The notes under the pieces were generated by a model that was not told the DNA's origin, ran no database searches, and saw only the letters and a program-made list of their open reading frames with translations. A stretch of DNA of 64,000 nucleotides. Source: Zymoseptoria tritici IPO323 (lineage: Eukaryota; Ascomycota; Dothideomycetes; Mycosphaerellales; Mycosphaerellaceae). Made by a program: the position numbers and the translations under genes. The DNA is taken from NCBI RefSeq assembly GCF_000219625.1, contig NC_018208.1, positions 806,001-870,000 on the forward strand, in the 5' to 3' direction. Position 1 is the first letter of the stretch. Each line of letters opens with the position of its first letter. This document shows positions 53,946-64,000 of the stretch, piece after piece.

Positions 53946-56233
53946 CTTGAGACGAATGAATGTGCCTACTGGGTCTCTGGGTCGTCAATCGTCAGTGGGC
54001 AGAGATCCAATCGCGTCGTATGTCCAAAGAGTAAGCACATCTCGAGATTCTTGGGAAATGTGGTATGACGAGCTGGACCGGGATCGGAGGGAGGTGGTCC
54101 AAGCTTGCGAGTTTGATAGAGACAATTTTGGTCGACCTCCATCAACAACATCTTCGACGCTTCACACTGGATATGACATGAAGTATTCCTGGATAGTGAG
54201 ACAGCGCTTGCCGGCTGTGTCTACATGTCGGGTATTCCCTGGTCTACTCATGCATCGGCACGGCCTCACCTCGCTTTGTTTGGGCTGCAACACATCTTAC
54301 ACGCAGCAAGTATATGTACCCGAAGGCCTCAGAGGCTAGCTCTGAGAACCATGGCGAAAGTGCCATCTGAGAGGCTTTTCTCGTGAAGGCATCCTGGGCT
54401 GGGCTTCAGTGCTTGGGAAGAACCCACTCGCTCGACCTTGATCAGCATATCTTTTCCGACGCTGTCGTCGCGTGAGCTACGCATGTTCAAGTCACGAGGT
54501 CGAACAATTCGGCAAGCATCGCGACACGAAGCTCCTCGATGTCTGCCAGCGTTGTCGGATCACTCGTCTTGACGCAGCCTAGGACGAAGAACATATACTG
54601 GCGGTCAGAGCTTTCATCCCACGCATGGTGACTGTTTTCGCCGCCGTCGGCCGCCGCATCGACGAAATATGATGCAGTATCTACCACTCAGCAGATCACA
54701 TGTCCAAGTAATACGCCTCTCAAGTCACGAAAAGTCCAAAATGAGGCGAGTGCTTTGGCGGTGGTCGAGACTCCAGATCTTCTTCCAAGCCGGACTGCAC
54801 GGCATGGCTTTCGCCATGGCGGCACGGTGATTTTCCACGGTGATTTGAAAAGATGGAAAATCATTGGTGAAGCTTCAAGCGATGTTCTCCCACGATGCAG
54901 CTTCCCCAAATCGTGGTTCTCGCTGCAGAAAGATGCCATGTGAGATCGCCCACTAGCCATGCAACCGCGGATTCTGCCGCCGTTCTTTTCCGGCCACTCA
55001 AAACCGACCACGTTCTTTAAGTCGCGCTTATGATTGGTCGTTCAAGAGGGATCAATTGACTTCACCTCGAATCTGCTTCGACGTCCAGAGACCGGAGCGT
55101 GGGCGCGAAAAAGTTCCTGCTCGGCGACACGCATCTCCACCTTCGATGAATCCCAACGGTTGGTGTTTTTCTCCTTCTGGCGGCTGATTTCGTGGGGTCT
55201 AACACATGGTTGCCCTCGTTCCGGGGGCAGGGTGTTGGTCCCTCATGTGAGTCTATTCGGACGATTTCGGGCAGTGTCCAGAGGTCGTTTCGGAGGACGA
55301 GTACTTGTTCAAAGGTGCGGCATATACATCAGTACTATCACCTCGCGGTGCCAGGAAGAAATACCGAGATCTACGCGGTCGGCCAAGCATTCAACAAGCA
55401 TCATCCAAGCCTTGCCATGACGGGCGTGGTCGGTAAGATAGCTGATCCCAAATCGATACAGCGTCGAGCAGTCCTACTGGTTGCAAAGTCCAGACCCGGA
55501 AATGCAAGACTATTGATGTACGGGCATGCACATTCACCAATCAAGTGTACCATATTAGCGGATCGTATGCGGCATGCCATTTACTGCTCGTGCTCCGACT
55601 GTCACCCACGCTTCCCACATGGAGGCTGAACTACAGTATGTGTGGGTGGAGAGGATTCAGCTCTGAGCTCTCAGCTCTCTGCGCCTCAAATTTCGACACC
55701 TTGTCCATGTCCTGGTCAATTGCGACATTTACATGGCACCCATGATCGCACAGCTCATTGGCCGCAACAACTGACAAGGAACATGTATTGAGCGGCCTCT
55801 TGATCATCTATTCAAAGATCTTTGATCGACACACGATCGGCCTCGGCTGACTACAAGAATGGACAGAAAAAAGTGTTTGGACCCTCCTCCGATGCAGACT
55901 CGCAGATGTTCCGGACCAATTCTCCATCTGGCGGATCTGGCGGCGCTAGTGCTGTGTCTCTGGCACGGACGAGCCAACCGTTTCCAGGCGTGCCCCGACA
56001 CCTGCTCGCCGGAGCGCACGCGACTGGTCAGGATGTCGCAGTCTGTCCGTAACCCGTGGCAAAGCCAATTATCCACTGGGGTATTCCAGACCGGGAAGCG
56101 AGAAGAAAGAGGTACTTCAATGTTAAAAAGCCACCTCCCCCATGCCAATTCCACCCAAGCATCTTTCCAAGTCTTTTCCTTCTCCTTGGCTTGTTCTTGG
56201 TATTCTTGACCGTTTTCTCAGTACTCTGTCAAG
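53946..56233. other. Longest gap of the window, no gene recognised
   Basis: About 2.3 kb. Only short frames on both strands. A minus-strand frame at 54487-54687 has a coding-like composition but lacks an ATG at its start. The PHO84 promoter must occupy the right end, where a C/T-rich tract occurs at about 56160-56215. Confidence 0.5.
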
Positions 56234-58087
56234 ATGGCGTCTCAACCTGTTGTTCACAAGACGGCGGGAGGCAACGCTGCTTTCCACAACTTTCACAATG
56301 ACTACGCACATATCGCCGACCCGAACGAGCGACGAAGACTTGCGCTCGCCGAGATTGACAAGGCGCCTTTTGGCTGGTACCATGTTCGCGCCTGTGCCGT
56401 CGCCGGTATTGGTTTCTTCACTGTGAGTTGTCCTGCGAAATGAAGTATGCGCACGATCACTGACACGAACACAAGGACGCCTACGACATCTTCGCCATCG
56501 GTATCGTGACCACCATGTTGGGTGTTGTTTACGCTCAAGGCGGCGCCACACCTGGAAAGCTCCCCGTCTCCTCCGATACTGCTATCAAGGTCGCTACTTC
56601 CGGTGGTACCGTTCTCGGACAACTTGGTTTCGGTTTCCTCGCCGATGTCGTCGGACGCAAGAAGATGTACGGTCTTGAGTTGATTCTCATCATCTTTGCA
56701 ACTCTCGCTCAGGCTCTTACCTCGGATTCCCCTGCCATCACTCTTACCGGAACTATCATCTTCTGGCGTGTGCTTATGGGTATCGGTATCGGTGGTGGTA
56801 TGTTATCTCTTGCTTTCCTCCGCTCTGGTCCACGACTAACAACACTTCCCAGACTACCCTCTCTCCTCCGTCATCACCTCCGAGTTCGCCACGACCAAGT
56901 GGAGAGGCGCCATGATGGGCGCTGTCTTCGCCATGCAGGGTCTCGGCCAATTCGGTGCCGGCATCGTCGCCCTCATCGTCACCGAGGGCTTCCGCGGCTC
57001 TCTCTCCTCCGCAGTCGGCAAGACTCCCGTCGCCGTCTGCGATGGCGTCTGTCTCCTCGCCGTCGACAAAATGTGGCGTATCATCATCGGATTCGGCGCA
57101 GTCCCCGGTTGCATCGCCCTCTACTTCCGCCTGACCATCCCCGAAACCCCCCGCTACACCTTCGACGTCTCCCGCGACGTCGTCAAGGGCGGCTCCGACA
57201 TCAAAGCCTACCTCGCCGGCACCCCCGAAGGCATCCCCGACGAAGTCAACCGCGTCAACCAAATGGCCGCCAACGCCCCGAAGCTCGAGATCCCCAAAGC
57301 GTCCTGGACCGACTTCTTCGTCCACATCCGCCAGTGGAAGTACGCCAAGACCCTCATCGGAACCGCGGGTTCCTGGTTCCTGCTCGACGTCGCCTTCTAC
57401 GGTATCGGCCTCAACAACTCCACCATCCTCCAAGCCATCGGCTACGCCAACGCCAAGGACGCCTACAACTTCTTCCGCGACATCGCCGTCGGCAACCTCA
57501 TCCTCGTATGCGCGGGCGCCATCCCGGGGTACTGGGTGACGGTCGCCCTCGTCGACACCGTCGGCCGCAAACCCATCCAGCTCATGGGCTTCATCATCCT
57601 CACCATCGTCTTCTGCATCATGGGTTTCGCCTACCACCAAATCGGCACCTCCGGCCTCCTCGCCCTTTACGTCATCGCCCAGTTCTTCTTCAACTTCGGC
57701 CCCAACTCGACTACGTTCATCGTTCCGGGCGAGTGCTTCCCGACCCGCTACCGCTCTACGTGCCACGGCATCTCCGCCGCGTCCGGCAAGATCGGCTCCA
57801 TCATCGCCCAGGCCGCTCTTGCTCCTCTGCGTACCCGTGGCGCGACGAAGACGAATGCGTCCCCGTGGCTCAACCACGTGCTTCAGATCTACGCTCTGTT
57901 CATGTTGTTGGGTTGCTTCACGACCCTGCTCATTCCGGAGACGAAGCGTAAGACTCTGGAGCAGTTGGCTGGTGAGGTCCCCGGGACGCCGGAGTATGAC
58001 CCTGTTCTTGCGGGTCGTCAGCATATCCAGTATGACTCGGATCCGTCGAATGAGGTTGCTCATGAGAAGGGTGGGAGCTCCGTTTAG
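56234..58087 (+). CDS. PHO84: High-affinity inorganic phosphate transporter
   Basis: Three exons, 56234-56422, 56476-56797 and 56853-58087, with introns of 53 and 55 nt, give 581 aa. N-terminal landmarks are EIDKAPFGWYHVRACAVAGIGFFTDAYDIFAI and GFLADVVGRKKMYG. The signature GIGIGGDYPLSSVITSEFA after the second splice is the phosphate:H+ symporter pattern. Twelve membrane segments are split by a cytosolic loop (about residues 270-330). IPGYWVTVALVDTVGRKP and FGPNSTTFIVPGECFPTRYRSTCHG mark the second half. Function: H+-coupled phosphate uptake at the plasma membrane, normally induced by phosphate starvation. Codon use is strongly C-ending, as expected for a well-expressed fungal gene. The C-rich wobble positions create long antisense frames that are not genes. 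Confidence 0.96.
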
Positions 58088-58980
58088 ATTTTGCGTGAAG
58101 GCGATTGTTGTGTCATTGAAAGAGCGATAAAATACTTGAACATATCCAGTTTGCTCGATACCTTCGTTGTTATGTACAGTGGACACGAATTCATGAGAAG
58201 AAACTTGCATTACCTCCACACCGTCTCAGTGATTGGTTCTGGGTATGTTCCTCGATCAACAGAAGGCCTTCGCTCTAGTAGAAAGCCTAGGCGAGTATTT
58301 AGGCTTGCTCCTTATCAGCGTAACTTAGGAACAAGGATGGATCGGTTGCAGTCGACAGATAGACTATGACCGACCCATCAGGCGAAATGGTACCGGTTGT
58401 CCTCTCGCAAGCTTCCACAGCGCGTATAACGTACTCTCAAAGCTTCATGGCTAGGCGGTAGGTCCAGATCCGATCATGGCATATTCCGCCTCTCGAAGGA
58501 GTACATACGACGGATGTAAGCCGCAACATCTCAGTTCAGGTCCTCGCCTGAACCATCTCTTTTTCTTCTCATCAAGTGGTCGTTGTGTAAATGCGATTTC
58601 CCCGAGGCGGAGATACATTGTGATGCGCATTGTTCGATGGAAGTGTCGCTTCGCGGGATGAGGGAGGGGGAGGAGGGGGTTGGAGCGGGATGAGATTGTT
58701 GCACGGCTTCTCCGAAGTCTGCAAGGCGGGAGCACATGACCAAGATTCGGGATGTCCAATGGCAGGCGGACTGGAGCAGACGCTGAAGGATGTGGAGATG
58801 GGAGATCAGGATGCACGAATGCAGTTGTTGTCGTTGTCTCTGTCCTTCGTGACGACTTGCGACGGCTTGCATTTCGAAAGTCCAGATTTCCACAGCAGTT
58901 CTTTGAACTTCTCAGAAGATGTCTGTCTCCACACATCGGCTCCATGCGCTCGAAACCCCGACAAGTCCAGTCCTCCTTCC
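58088..58980. other. Gap between PHO84 and DAM1
   Basis: About 890 bases between convergent genes, holding both 3' flanks. No gene recognised. Confidence 0.5.
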
Positions 58981-59709
58981 TCACGCCCTCGCTCGTCCCC
59001 TAGGAATGCCCCTCCCAATCCCACTCCCCGCCCTCCCTCTCTCCGTCCCTCTCCCCCTCCCACTCGTTCCCCTCGCAATCCCACTTCCACCAGCACCCCT
59101 TCCTCTTCCAGCAGCAGTCCCACCCCTCGTCTGCCTATCCCTCGGCGCACTACTCGGCACCCCACTAAACTTCATCCCGCCCGTCGTCCCTTTCTTCACG
59201 CTCATAGGCGGATTCTCCACAAAACTCGTATCGCTCGTCAGAAAAGTCTGCTCACCCCCCACATCCGGCGGCGCGCGCTGCCTGAAAGGACTCTCCTCAA
59301 CGCCTCCTCCTCCTCGTCCAAGTAAATCCCCATTCCGCTCGAAACTCGCTGGCAAAGGCGCTTCCGGGAAATCCACGCAGAAAGCATTCATGTTCAGCCC
59401 GTAGAGGAAAGCGCCGAAGTTTTCGTTGAAACGTCCGAGAGACTCGTGCAGGAGTTGGAGGTGCATGAAGTTGGCTTCGAGGTCGGCCATGCTGTCGGAG
59501 AGTTCGCTGAAGGCGGGTTCGAGAATGGCGAGGGGGTCGGAAGGGGTGGAGCTGTTGAGGGAGCCGGAGGGGGTTGTTTGTGAGGCGCGGAGGGAGGTGC
59601 GGGAGTGGGAGCGGAGGGGAGTTGTTGGGCGGGAGGGGAGGGCGCGGGAGCGGGAGAGAGAGCGGTCGCGGGGAGTGTCGGGGAGGGGGGTGATGATTGT
59701 CGAGGCCAT
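58981..59709 (-). CDS. DAM1: DASH complex subunit DAM1
   Basis: A single exon of 242 aa. The conserved core is residues ~58-115: AILEPAFSELSDSMADLEANFMHLQLLHESLGRFNENF, followed by LYGLNMNAFCVDFPEAP, which is diagnostic of DAM1. The N-terminus is Ser/Arg/Thr-rich with many possible phosphosites, as expected for an Aurora-kinase substrate. The C-terminal ~60 residues are Arg/Gly-rich repeats. Role: outer-kinetochore ring or clamp on microtubules. It is divergent from COG5 with about 210 bases between the starts. Confidence 0.92.
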   Translation of the reverse strand: MASTIITPLPDTPRDRSLSRSRALPSRPTTPLRSHSRTSLRASQTTPSGSLNSSTPSDPLAILEPAFSELSDSMADLEANFMHLQLLHESLGRFNENFGAFLYGLNMNAFCVDFPEAPLPASFERNGDLLGRGGGGVEESPFRQRAPPDVGGEQTFLTSDTSFVENPPMSVKKGTTGGMKFSGVPSSAPRDRQTRGGTAAGRGRGAGGSGIARGTSGRGRGTERGRAGSGIGRGIPRGRARA

Positions 59710-59919
59710 GGTGTGTGGTGATGGTGTTGGTTTGGTGGAAGATGTTCGATCAAAGGTGGGGTTGAAGGAAGAGGAAGACGCGTTTCTGTCAATATTGAGA
59801 GCGCGACCCTAATCCAGCTTAGCGCGAGCTGACTACGCATTGAAGACATCCATTCACATGCAAACCATCTCGACTTCTTCCTCCTCCTCTCCACACACAA
59901 CACCACATCCTCTCCAACC
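59710..59919. promoter_or_regulatory. Shared promoter region of DAM1 and COG5
   Basis: Only 210 bases lie between the two divergent starts. Both strands carry C/T-rich stretches, and no TATA box is evident. Confidence 0.55.
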
Positions 59920-61230
59920 ATGACAACCACAACAACAACCCCCTACCTCGACCCCACCCCCTTCCTCTCCCCCACCTTCAACCCCTCCGCCCACGCCAAC
60001 ACCCTCGTCCACTCAACCAACAACCCCACCGATACACCGTTAGACCTCACAACCCCCCTCCAGAAAACTCTCTTCGACGCTCAAGAAATCTCCACCGCCA
60101 TCGACACGCTGACCACGACTTCCGCTCTACCATTAATCGCACATACCCAACTTCGCACGGAAGCAGCGGAGCGAGTCCTTTCTGGCGTGGAAGATGGAGT
60201 GGGAGGACTGCAGAGGAGTTATGAGAGGTTGCAAAAGGAGGTAATAGCACGGTGGGAGGAGGCGGAGAGAGTACGTCTGGCGGCGGAGAGGGTCGTCAAG
60301 ACGTTGAGATTGGGGAGGAAAGTGGGACGGGTCGTGGGCTTGGGGAGGACTTTGGAAGGGGAGATGGGTGGGTTGAACATCGCGCAGGGAGGAGGAGGAG
60401 GAATGGTTAGAGCTGCAAGGGCGATTGTGGAGATTAAAGGCGAGTTCGCGGGAGAGGAAGGGAAAGACTTGACGAGAGTGCAAGTCGCGAACGCAGTCAA
60501 GACAGACGTGTTGAGCAACGCGGAGAAAAGTGTCGTCAGCAAAGCACAAAGCGTGGTGCGGGAATGGTCGATGAACTCCCTCCTCTCATCCGGACAAGCA
60601 CCCACCCCCGGAGCAACCGACATGGCCAACAACCAAACCTTCGTCCAGCAAGAATCCACCAAATCCCGCACCCTCGCCGCTCTCCAAACCCTCTACCTCC
60701 TCTCCCCGCTCAACACCCCTTTCGAACCAACCCTCATGCTCACCGCTCTAACAACCTACATCCACGCCTCCCTAACCTCCTCCCTCGCCGCCCTGTCGCG
60801 CGCGCTCGCCACCCTCCCAACTCTCGACCGCACTCTTCTCGAAATCTCCGCTCGGAGTCGGAATCTTATAGCCTTGGAAAACCTTCTCTCCTCTGCGAAA
60901 CCACCCGCTCACCCTCTCCTGCCATCTACATCTACACCCGAGGGCAACCTTCTCACCCCCCTACTTTCTTCTCTTGACTCTCCCTCCTCTCTAGCGTCAT
61001 ATTTCTGGCGCTCGCTGGCCGGGCAGTTGGGTGGCAAGGTTCAAGTGATTGTGGATCGGGGCGGGGTGGCGGCGAGGACGTTGAGGAGTCAGAGGGAGAG
61101 GGTGAAGGACAGTGTGAGGGAGTGTGTGATTAGAGGGTATGGAGGGGAGGTAGGAGGGACCGCGAAGGGAGGATGGGAGAGAGAGGTGGCGGTTATGGTG
61201 GGGAGTTTGACGGGGGCGTTGGGGAGGTGA
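59920..61230 (+). CDS. COG5: Conserved oligomeric Golgi complex subunit 5
   Basis: A single exon of 436 aa. The N-terminus FLSPTFNPSAHANTLVHSTNN with LDLTTPLQKTLFDAQEI and IDTLTTTSALPLIAHTQ is the COG5 signature. A predicted coiled-coil follows (RLQKEVIARWEEAERVRLAAERVVKTLRLGRKVGR). The middle contains KTDVLSNAEKSVVSKAQSVVREW and LQTLYLLSPL. Role: part of the tethering complex for retrograde vesicles at the Golgi. The C-terminus is shorter than in animals but normal for filamentous fungi. It converges with the FAD monooxygenase, with 29 bases between stops. Confidence 0.93.
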   Translation: MTTTTTTPYLDPTPFLSPTFNPSAHANTLVHSTNNPTDTPLDLTTPLQKTLFDAQEISTAIDTLTTTSALPLIAHTQLRTEAAERVLSGVEDGVGGLQRSYERLQKEVIARWEEAERVRLAAERVVKTLRLGRKVGRVVGLGRTLEGEMGGLNIAQGGGGGMVRAARAIVEIKGEFAGEEGKDLTRVQVANAVKTDVLSNAEKSVVSKAQSVVREWSMNSLLSSGQAPTPGATDMANNQTFVQQESTKSRTLAALQTLYLLSPLNTPFEPTLMLTALTTYIHASLTSSLAALSRALATLPTLDRTLLEISARSRNLIALENLLSSAKPPAHPLLPSTSTPEGNLLTPLLSSLDSPSSLASYFWRSLAGQLGGKVQVIVDRGGVAARTLRSQRERVKDSVRECVIRGYGGEVGGTAKGGWEREVAVMVGSLTGALGR

Positions 61231-61259
61231 AGACCAGGAGGATCTTGGCTATGCGTCTA

Positions 61260-62675
61260 TCATGTTGTTTCCTGCTCCTCCGATGTATGGCCCACAGCTG
61301 CGAAGTCATACTCCGGCAACCTCCACCCCTCCTTCTTTCCCCCTCCCCACCCTCCAAACAATCGATAAACCTTCGTCGTCGCAACAACCCAAAAAACCCA
61401 CCGCAAAACCTCAATCCCCCACCTCGTCTCCGGATTCACCAGCCTTGGAATCCTCGCTCCACCAGGAATCCTCTGCGCCTTTTCCACATACCCCCTGAAC
61501 ACAGTCTCATACCTCTCAAACGCACCTTCCACATCCTCTGGCGTCTTCGCCATCTCCCCCGCCAAAATATACGCCCCCACAATCGCAATCGCAGTCCCCT
61601 GCCCCGTCACCGGTGAGGGAGCATACGCCGCGTCCCCAACGAGGGCGACTCGACCGGACGACCAAGTCGGGAGGTGGATTTGAGCGGTTTGCGCGACGTA
61701 GAAGTCGGAGGTTGTGCGGAGGCCGGAGAGGACGCGGGAGCGGAGGGAGCCGGGGAAGGAGGCGAAGAGGCGGGTGAAGATTTCTTTTTGAAGGGCTTGT
61801 TGGCGGGGTTTGGTGGCGGACTTCGCTAGTTCGGGGGAGTGGGATGTTTTGACGAGGTAGCAGGAACACATCCTCCCCTCTGCCTTCCCTGTGCCTGAGG
61901 GAGCAGAGGAGGTAGAGGAGGATGAAGCGGTACGGATTGGCCGGATTAATACCGTCCGACATCCCACTCCCTGCTGCAACACGGAATCCTCCCCGTCTCT
62001 CTCCTCCGCCGGGATGGAGAAGAATGCCGTCCATTGCGATCCGATAGGGCGGTAGCAATTCCTAGTCACTTCCGGACTGAAAGCTAGCCGCCGGACGGTG
62101 GAGTTCATGCCGTCGGCGCCAATCACGGCGAGGAAGGACACCGTCGTCTCTTCGCCATCTAGGTCGCTGAGCGTGGCGGTTACGGACGAGGAGGATTGCG
62201 AGAGGGAGGTTAACCACGAGCCGTAGCGGTATTCTACTCCTCCCTTTCCATTTCCATCACCTGCCGACGACTGCGACGAGGAAAGGCTTTGCGCGGCGGA
62301 CGCGAGGATGCGGGTTATGTTGCCGCGCATGATTTCCAGTTCTTGCGTCAATTGGAGTCCACCTTTGCCTCCATCTGTTTGGTCTGCCGCTGGAAGACGC
62401 CCGATGACCTTTCCCGAGTCGTCGAGCATGGAGAAGCCTTTCTCGCCGGTACAATTCGCTCGCACGACGTCGTACAATTCCATTCGTCGGATCACGGAGA
62501 TCGCCGGGCCAGTGATGTCGATTCCTTGACCCCGCGTGGTGGAGGTGGTGGGAGAGGGGGAGCGTTCGAGGATTAGCACTTGGAGGCCGGATTTGGCGAG
62601 GTGGTAGGCTGCTACTGCGCCGGCTGGGCCGCCGCCGACGATCAGGATTCTTCGAGGGGGAGGAGGGGGTGGCAT
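61260..62675 (-). CDS. FAD-dependent monooxygenase (UbiH/PHBH-like)
   Basis: A single exon of 471 aa from the ATG at 62675; an 11-codon TTG-started extension is not used. The N-terminus carries the dinucleotide-binding ILIVGGGPAGAVAAYHLAKSGLQVLILER. A central VIGADGMNSTVRR (DG motif) and GRVALVGDAAYAPSPVTGQGTA (GD motif) complete the class A flavoprotein monooxygenase set. The last ~50 residues are hydrophobic (VLRWVFWVVATTKVYRLFGG), possibly membrane-associated. Substrate unknown. Such enzymes hydroxylate aromatic or polyketide substrates in fungi. No other biosynthetic gene is adjacent. Confidence 0.9.
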   Translation of the reverse strand: MPPPPPPRRILIVGGGPAGAVAAYHLAKSGLQVLILERSPSPTTSTTRGQGIDITGPAISVIRRMELYDVVRANCTGEKGFSMLDDSGKVIGRLPAADQTDGGKGGLQLTQELEIMRGNITRILASAAQSLSSSQSSAGDGNGKGGVEYRYGSWLTSLSQSSSSVTATLSDLDGEETTVSFLAVIGADGMNSTVRRLAFSPEVTRNCYRPIGSQWTAFFSIPAEERDGEDSVLQQGVGCRTVLIRPIRTASSSSTSSAPSGTGKAEGRMCSCYLVKTSHSPELAKSATKPRQQALQKEIFTRLFASFPGSLRSRVLSGLRTTSDFYVAQTAQIHLPTWSSGRVALVGDAAYAPSPVTGQGTAIAIVGAYILAGEMAKTPEDVEGAFERYETVFRGYVEKAQRIPGGARIPRLVNPETRWGIEVLRWVFWVVATTKVYRLFGGWGGGKKEGWRLPEYDFAAVGHTSEEQETT

Positions 62676-63704
62676 GGCTGAGGTCGGATGCTGGACTGCT
62701 GGGTCCAAGGTAGGCAGAGCAAATCGATGGTGTAGGGCCTGCAGGCTACGCGATGGAGTGAAATCGTCGTGGATGGATCTTTGGTCTTCCTTCTTGCTCG
62801 TGAACTCTGCTGTGGATGCTTGCTGCGATCTGATGATGCTGGTTCGGTGGCTCGTTCGTTTGTGGTCTGATGATTTGGTGGCCCGATGATTTGGTAGATA
62901 CTACGCTGAAAACGTTCAAGTCGGTGGAACTATGCGATGTTCAACGCCAGTGGTCCGATATCAGAACGTGCGAGAACGTCGCCTTACTCCTTTCTTCAAG
63001 TGAATGAACGTGAATTGGAGATGAAAGTGAGATAGATGCCGTGCAAAAGAAAGCAAGGAAAGTCGTTACCTTTTATATATCCATCCCTCCATCCCTCTCC
63101 CTACGGCGACACGGCGACATACGGCAGGATTTGGCCGGCTGGGAAAGTTGACCGTTTCCTACCACGTCCCACGTCAAACAATGAAAAATTCATTTCCGTG
63201 CCTGCTGGGTCAGTTCTTTCGTCATTGTTCTCTGATTCCAGTTCTGAACGACTTTTGAAAAAGTCGACCGTGAGTTGTGATGATTCGAAGAGACGAGGTG
63301 AGGTCTTGCGTCGAGAGTTCGTGGATCGTCGTCATAATGCCTTCCACGACAGCCGAAACGGGACAGAGATGTTGGACTGTACCAGTTGCCCTGAATGGCA
63401 AGATTGAGAGAACATGGAAATGTAGGTATGTATGTAGGTAATGTTGAATGTCTTCGTTCACGGGGGTATCTTCGTATATATGTACCATGCCACCAGTATG
63501 TCCCCAAAACTCCAAAAATCGCTAAATCTCAATCGCTATGCCGTCTGATATTTCCAAACCCATATGTTTCGTGCTGTACTGTCGCCCACGGAAAGATGCA
63601 AGGTATGTATCATCGCTTCGTCGATCGTCGTTGTCCACATTCCAAAATCATCGTACGCCTTTCCCGAGTCCATTCCCAACTCGGCTGTACATCCATGATC
63701 ACCA
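62676..63704. other. Gap, no gene recognised
   Basis: About 1.0 kb containing the monooxygenase promoter and the 3' flank of the last gene. Short frames only. Confidence 0.5.
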
Positions 63705-64000
63705 TCATGAAAACGTCCTCTTCTCCCCCACGCCCAGCACCCAAATCTCACACTCCTCCTTCTCCACCAACCTCTTCGCCTCCTCTTTCGCGAAAATTGT
63801 ACTCCGAATAAACCTCGTCCCCAACCCACTCGTATCCTTGACCTCATCATGCGCTCCGATCCAATTCTTCACTCCCACTTCCCTCGCCAGCAATGCCGCC
63901 CCGGGGGCTCCCGCGCAGACTTCTCCGCCCATGAACCAGGGATTTGTCTCATTGTTGAGGGAGTGGAAGAGAGCTGTGAGAGGGAGGGCGCCGGGGAGGG
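63705..64000 (-). CDS. C-terminal part of an MBL-fold-like hydrolase (cut by window end)
   Basis: The frame is open from the window end to the stop at 63705, about 98 codons. The segment PLTALFHSLNNETNPWFMGGEVCAGAPGAALL...WIGAHDEVKDTSGL resembles the C-terminal part of fungal metallo-beta-lactamase-fold hydrolases, which close with a conserved HDE in this position. The His-rich metal site would lie upstream outside the window, so the assignment is tentative. The last 25 residues are charged (KEEAKRLVEKEECE). Confidence 0.5.
   Translation of the reverse strand, partial: LPGALPLTALFHSLNNETNPWFMGGEVCAGAPGAALLAREVGVKNWIGAHDEVKDTSGLGTRFIRSTIFAKEEAKRLVEKEECEIWVLGVGEKRTFS

Noticed and set aside
54487..54687. 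A 66-codon minus-strand frame that looks coding-like
   Set aside because: It begins with GTG, has no ATG near the start, no intron that links it to another exon and no known motif. It may be a gene fragment but cannot be supported.
56506..57951. A 481-codon plus-strand frame inside PHO84
   Set aside because: It follows exon 2 then runs through intron 2 in the wrong frame. The Arg/His/Pro-rich remainder is a shadow of PHO84 exon 3.
56774..58219. A 481-codon minus-strand frame opposite PHO84
   Set aside because: Acidic, Gly/Val-rich antisense shadow caused by C-ending codons. No domain, start context or intron support.
1..64000. CRISPR arrays, bacterial operons, rRNA genes
   Set aside because: No regularly spaced short direct repeats, no rRNA sequence and no prokaryotic gene organisation. 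The only tandem array is the minisatellite at 7441-8143.

Overview
The window reads as nuclear DNA of a filamentous ascomycete (Pezizomycotina). Most genes carry short GT-AG introns of about 45-125 nt, several with CTAAC/CTGAC-like branch sites. The gene set fits this too: an HDEL-ended protein disulfide isomerase, YVC1, RSA3, DAM1, SPT10 and fungal small secreted proteins. A Tc1/mariner (pogo-type) transposon has been almost completely stripped of CpA/TpG, the mark of repeat-induced point mutation (RIP). A dothideomycete is my guess; the sequence alone does not fix the order.

Layout: 0.6-1.7 kb holds a coding-like frame broken only by TAG/TAA. 2-3.3 kb has a hypothetical Cys-rich protein gene, an intron-containing tRNA-Ser(UGA) and a tRNA 3' fragment. 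4-6.5 kb is the vacuolar channel gene YVC1. 7-9 kb has two small secreted Cys-rich protein genes separated by a four-unit tandem repeat. 10.3-12.1 kb is PDI, 13.2-14.3 kb an APH-like gene, 15.9-17.3 kb TAN1, 17.7-19.1 kb a D-serine dehydratase, 19.1-23.1 kb two unrecognised fungal proteins, 24.7-25.9 kb a decaying mitochondrial carrier gene and 27 kb a GPI-type wall protein. From about 28 to 49 kb the window looks more accessory: MFS transporter, CmcJ/asaB-like oxidoreductase, kinase-like protein, two convergent small secreted protein genes, RSA3 (a housekeeping island), a multi-pass membrane protein, the 3.0-kb RIP-mutated transposon, an ankyrin ORF next to it and an NRPS-like reductase. From 49 to 64 kb it returns to denser core genes: SPT10, OXR1, the citrate carrier CTP1, phosphate transporter PHO84, DAM1 and COG5 (divergent pair), an FAD monooxygenase and the 3' end of an MBL-fold-like gene.

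The genes are mostly independent housekeeping functions (Ca2+ release, ER oxidative folding, tRNA acetylation, ribosome assembly, kinetochore, Golgi tethering, phosphate and citrate transport, histone-gene control). Secretion-related and secondary-metabolism-type genes are scattered among them rather than forming one clear cluster. Splice sites were placed by eye from reading-frame continuity and GT-AG rules. No transcript or database evidence was available.
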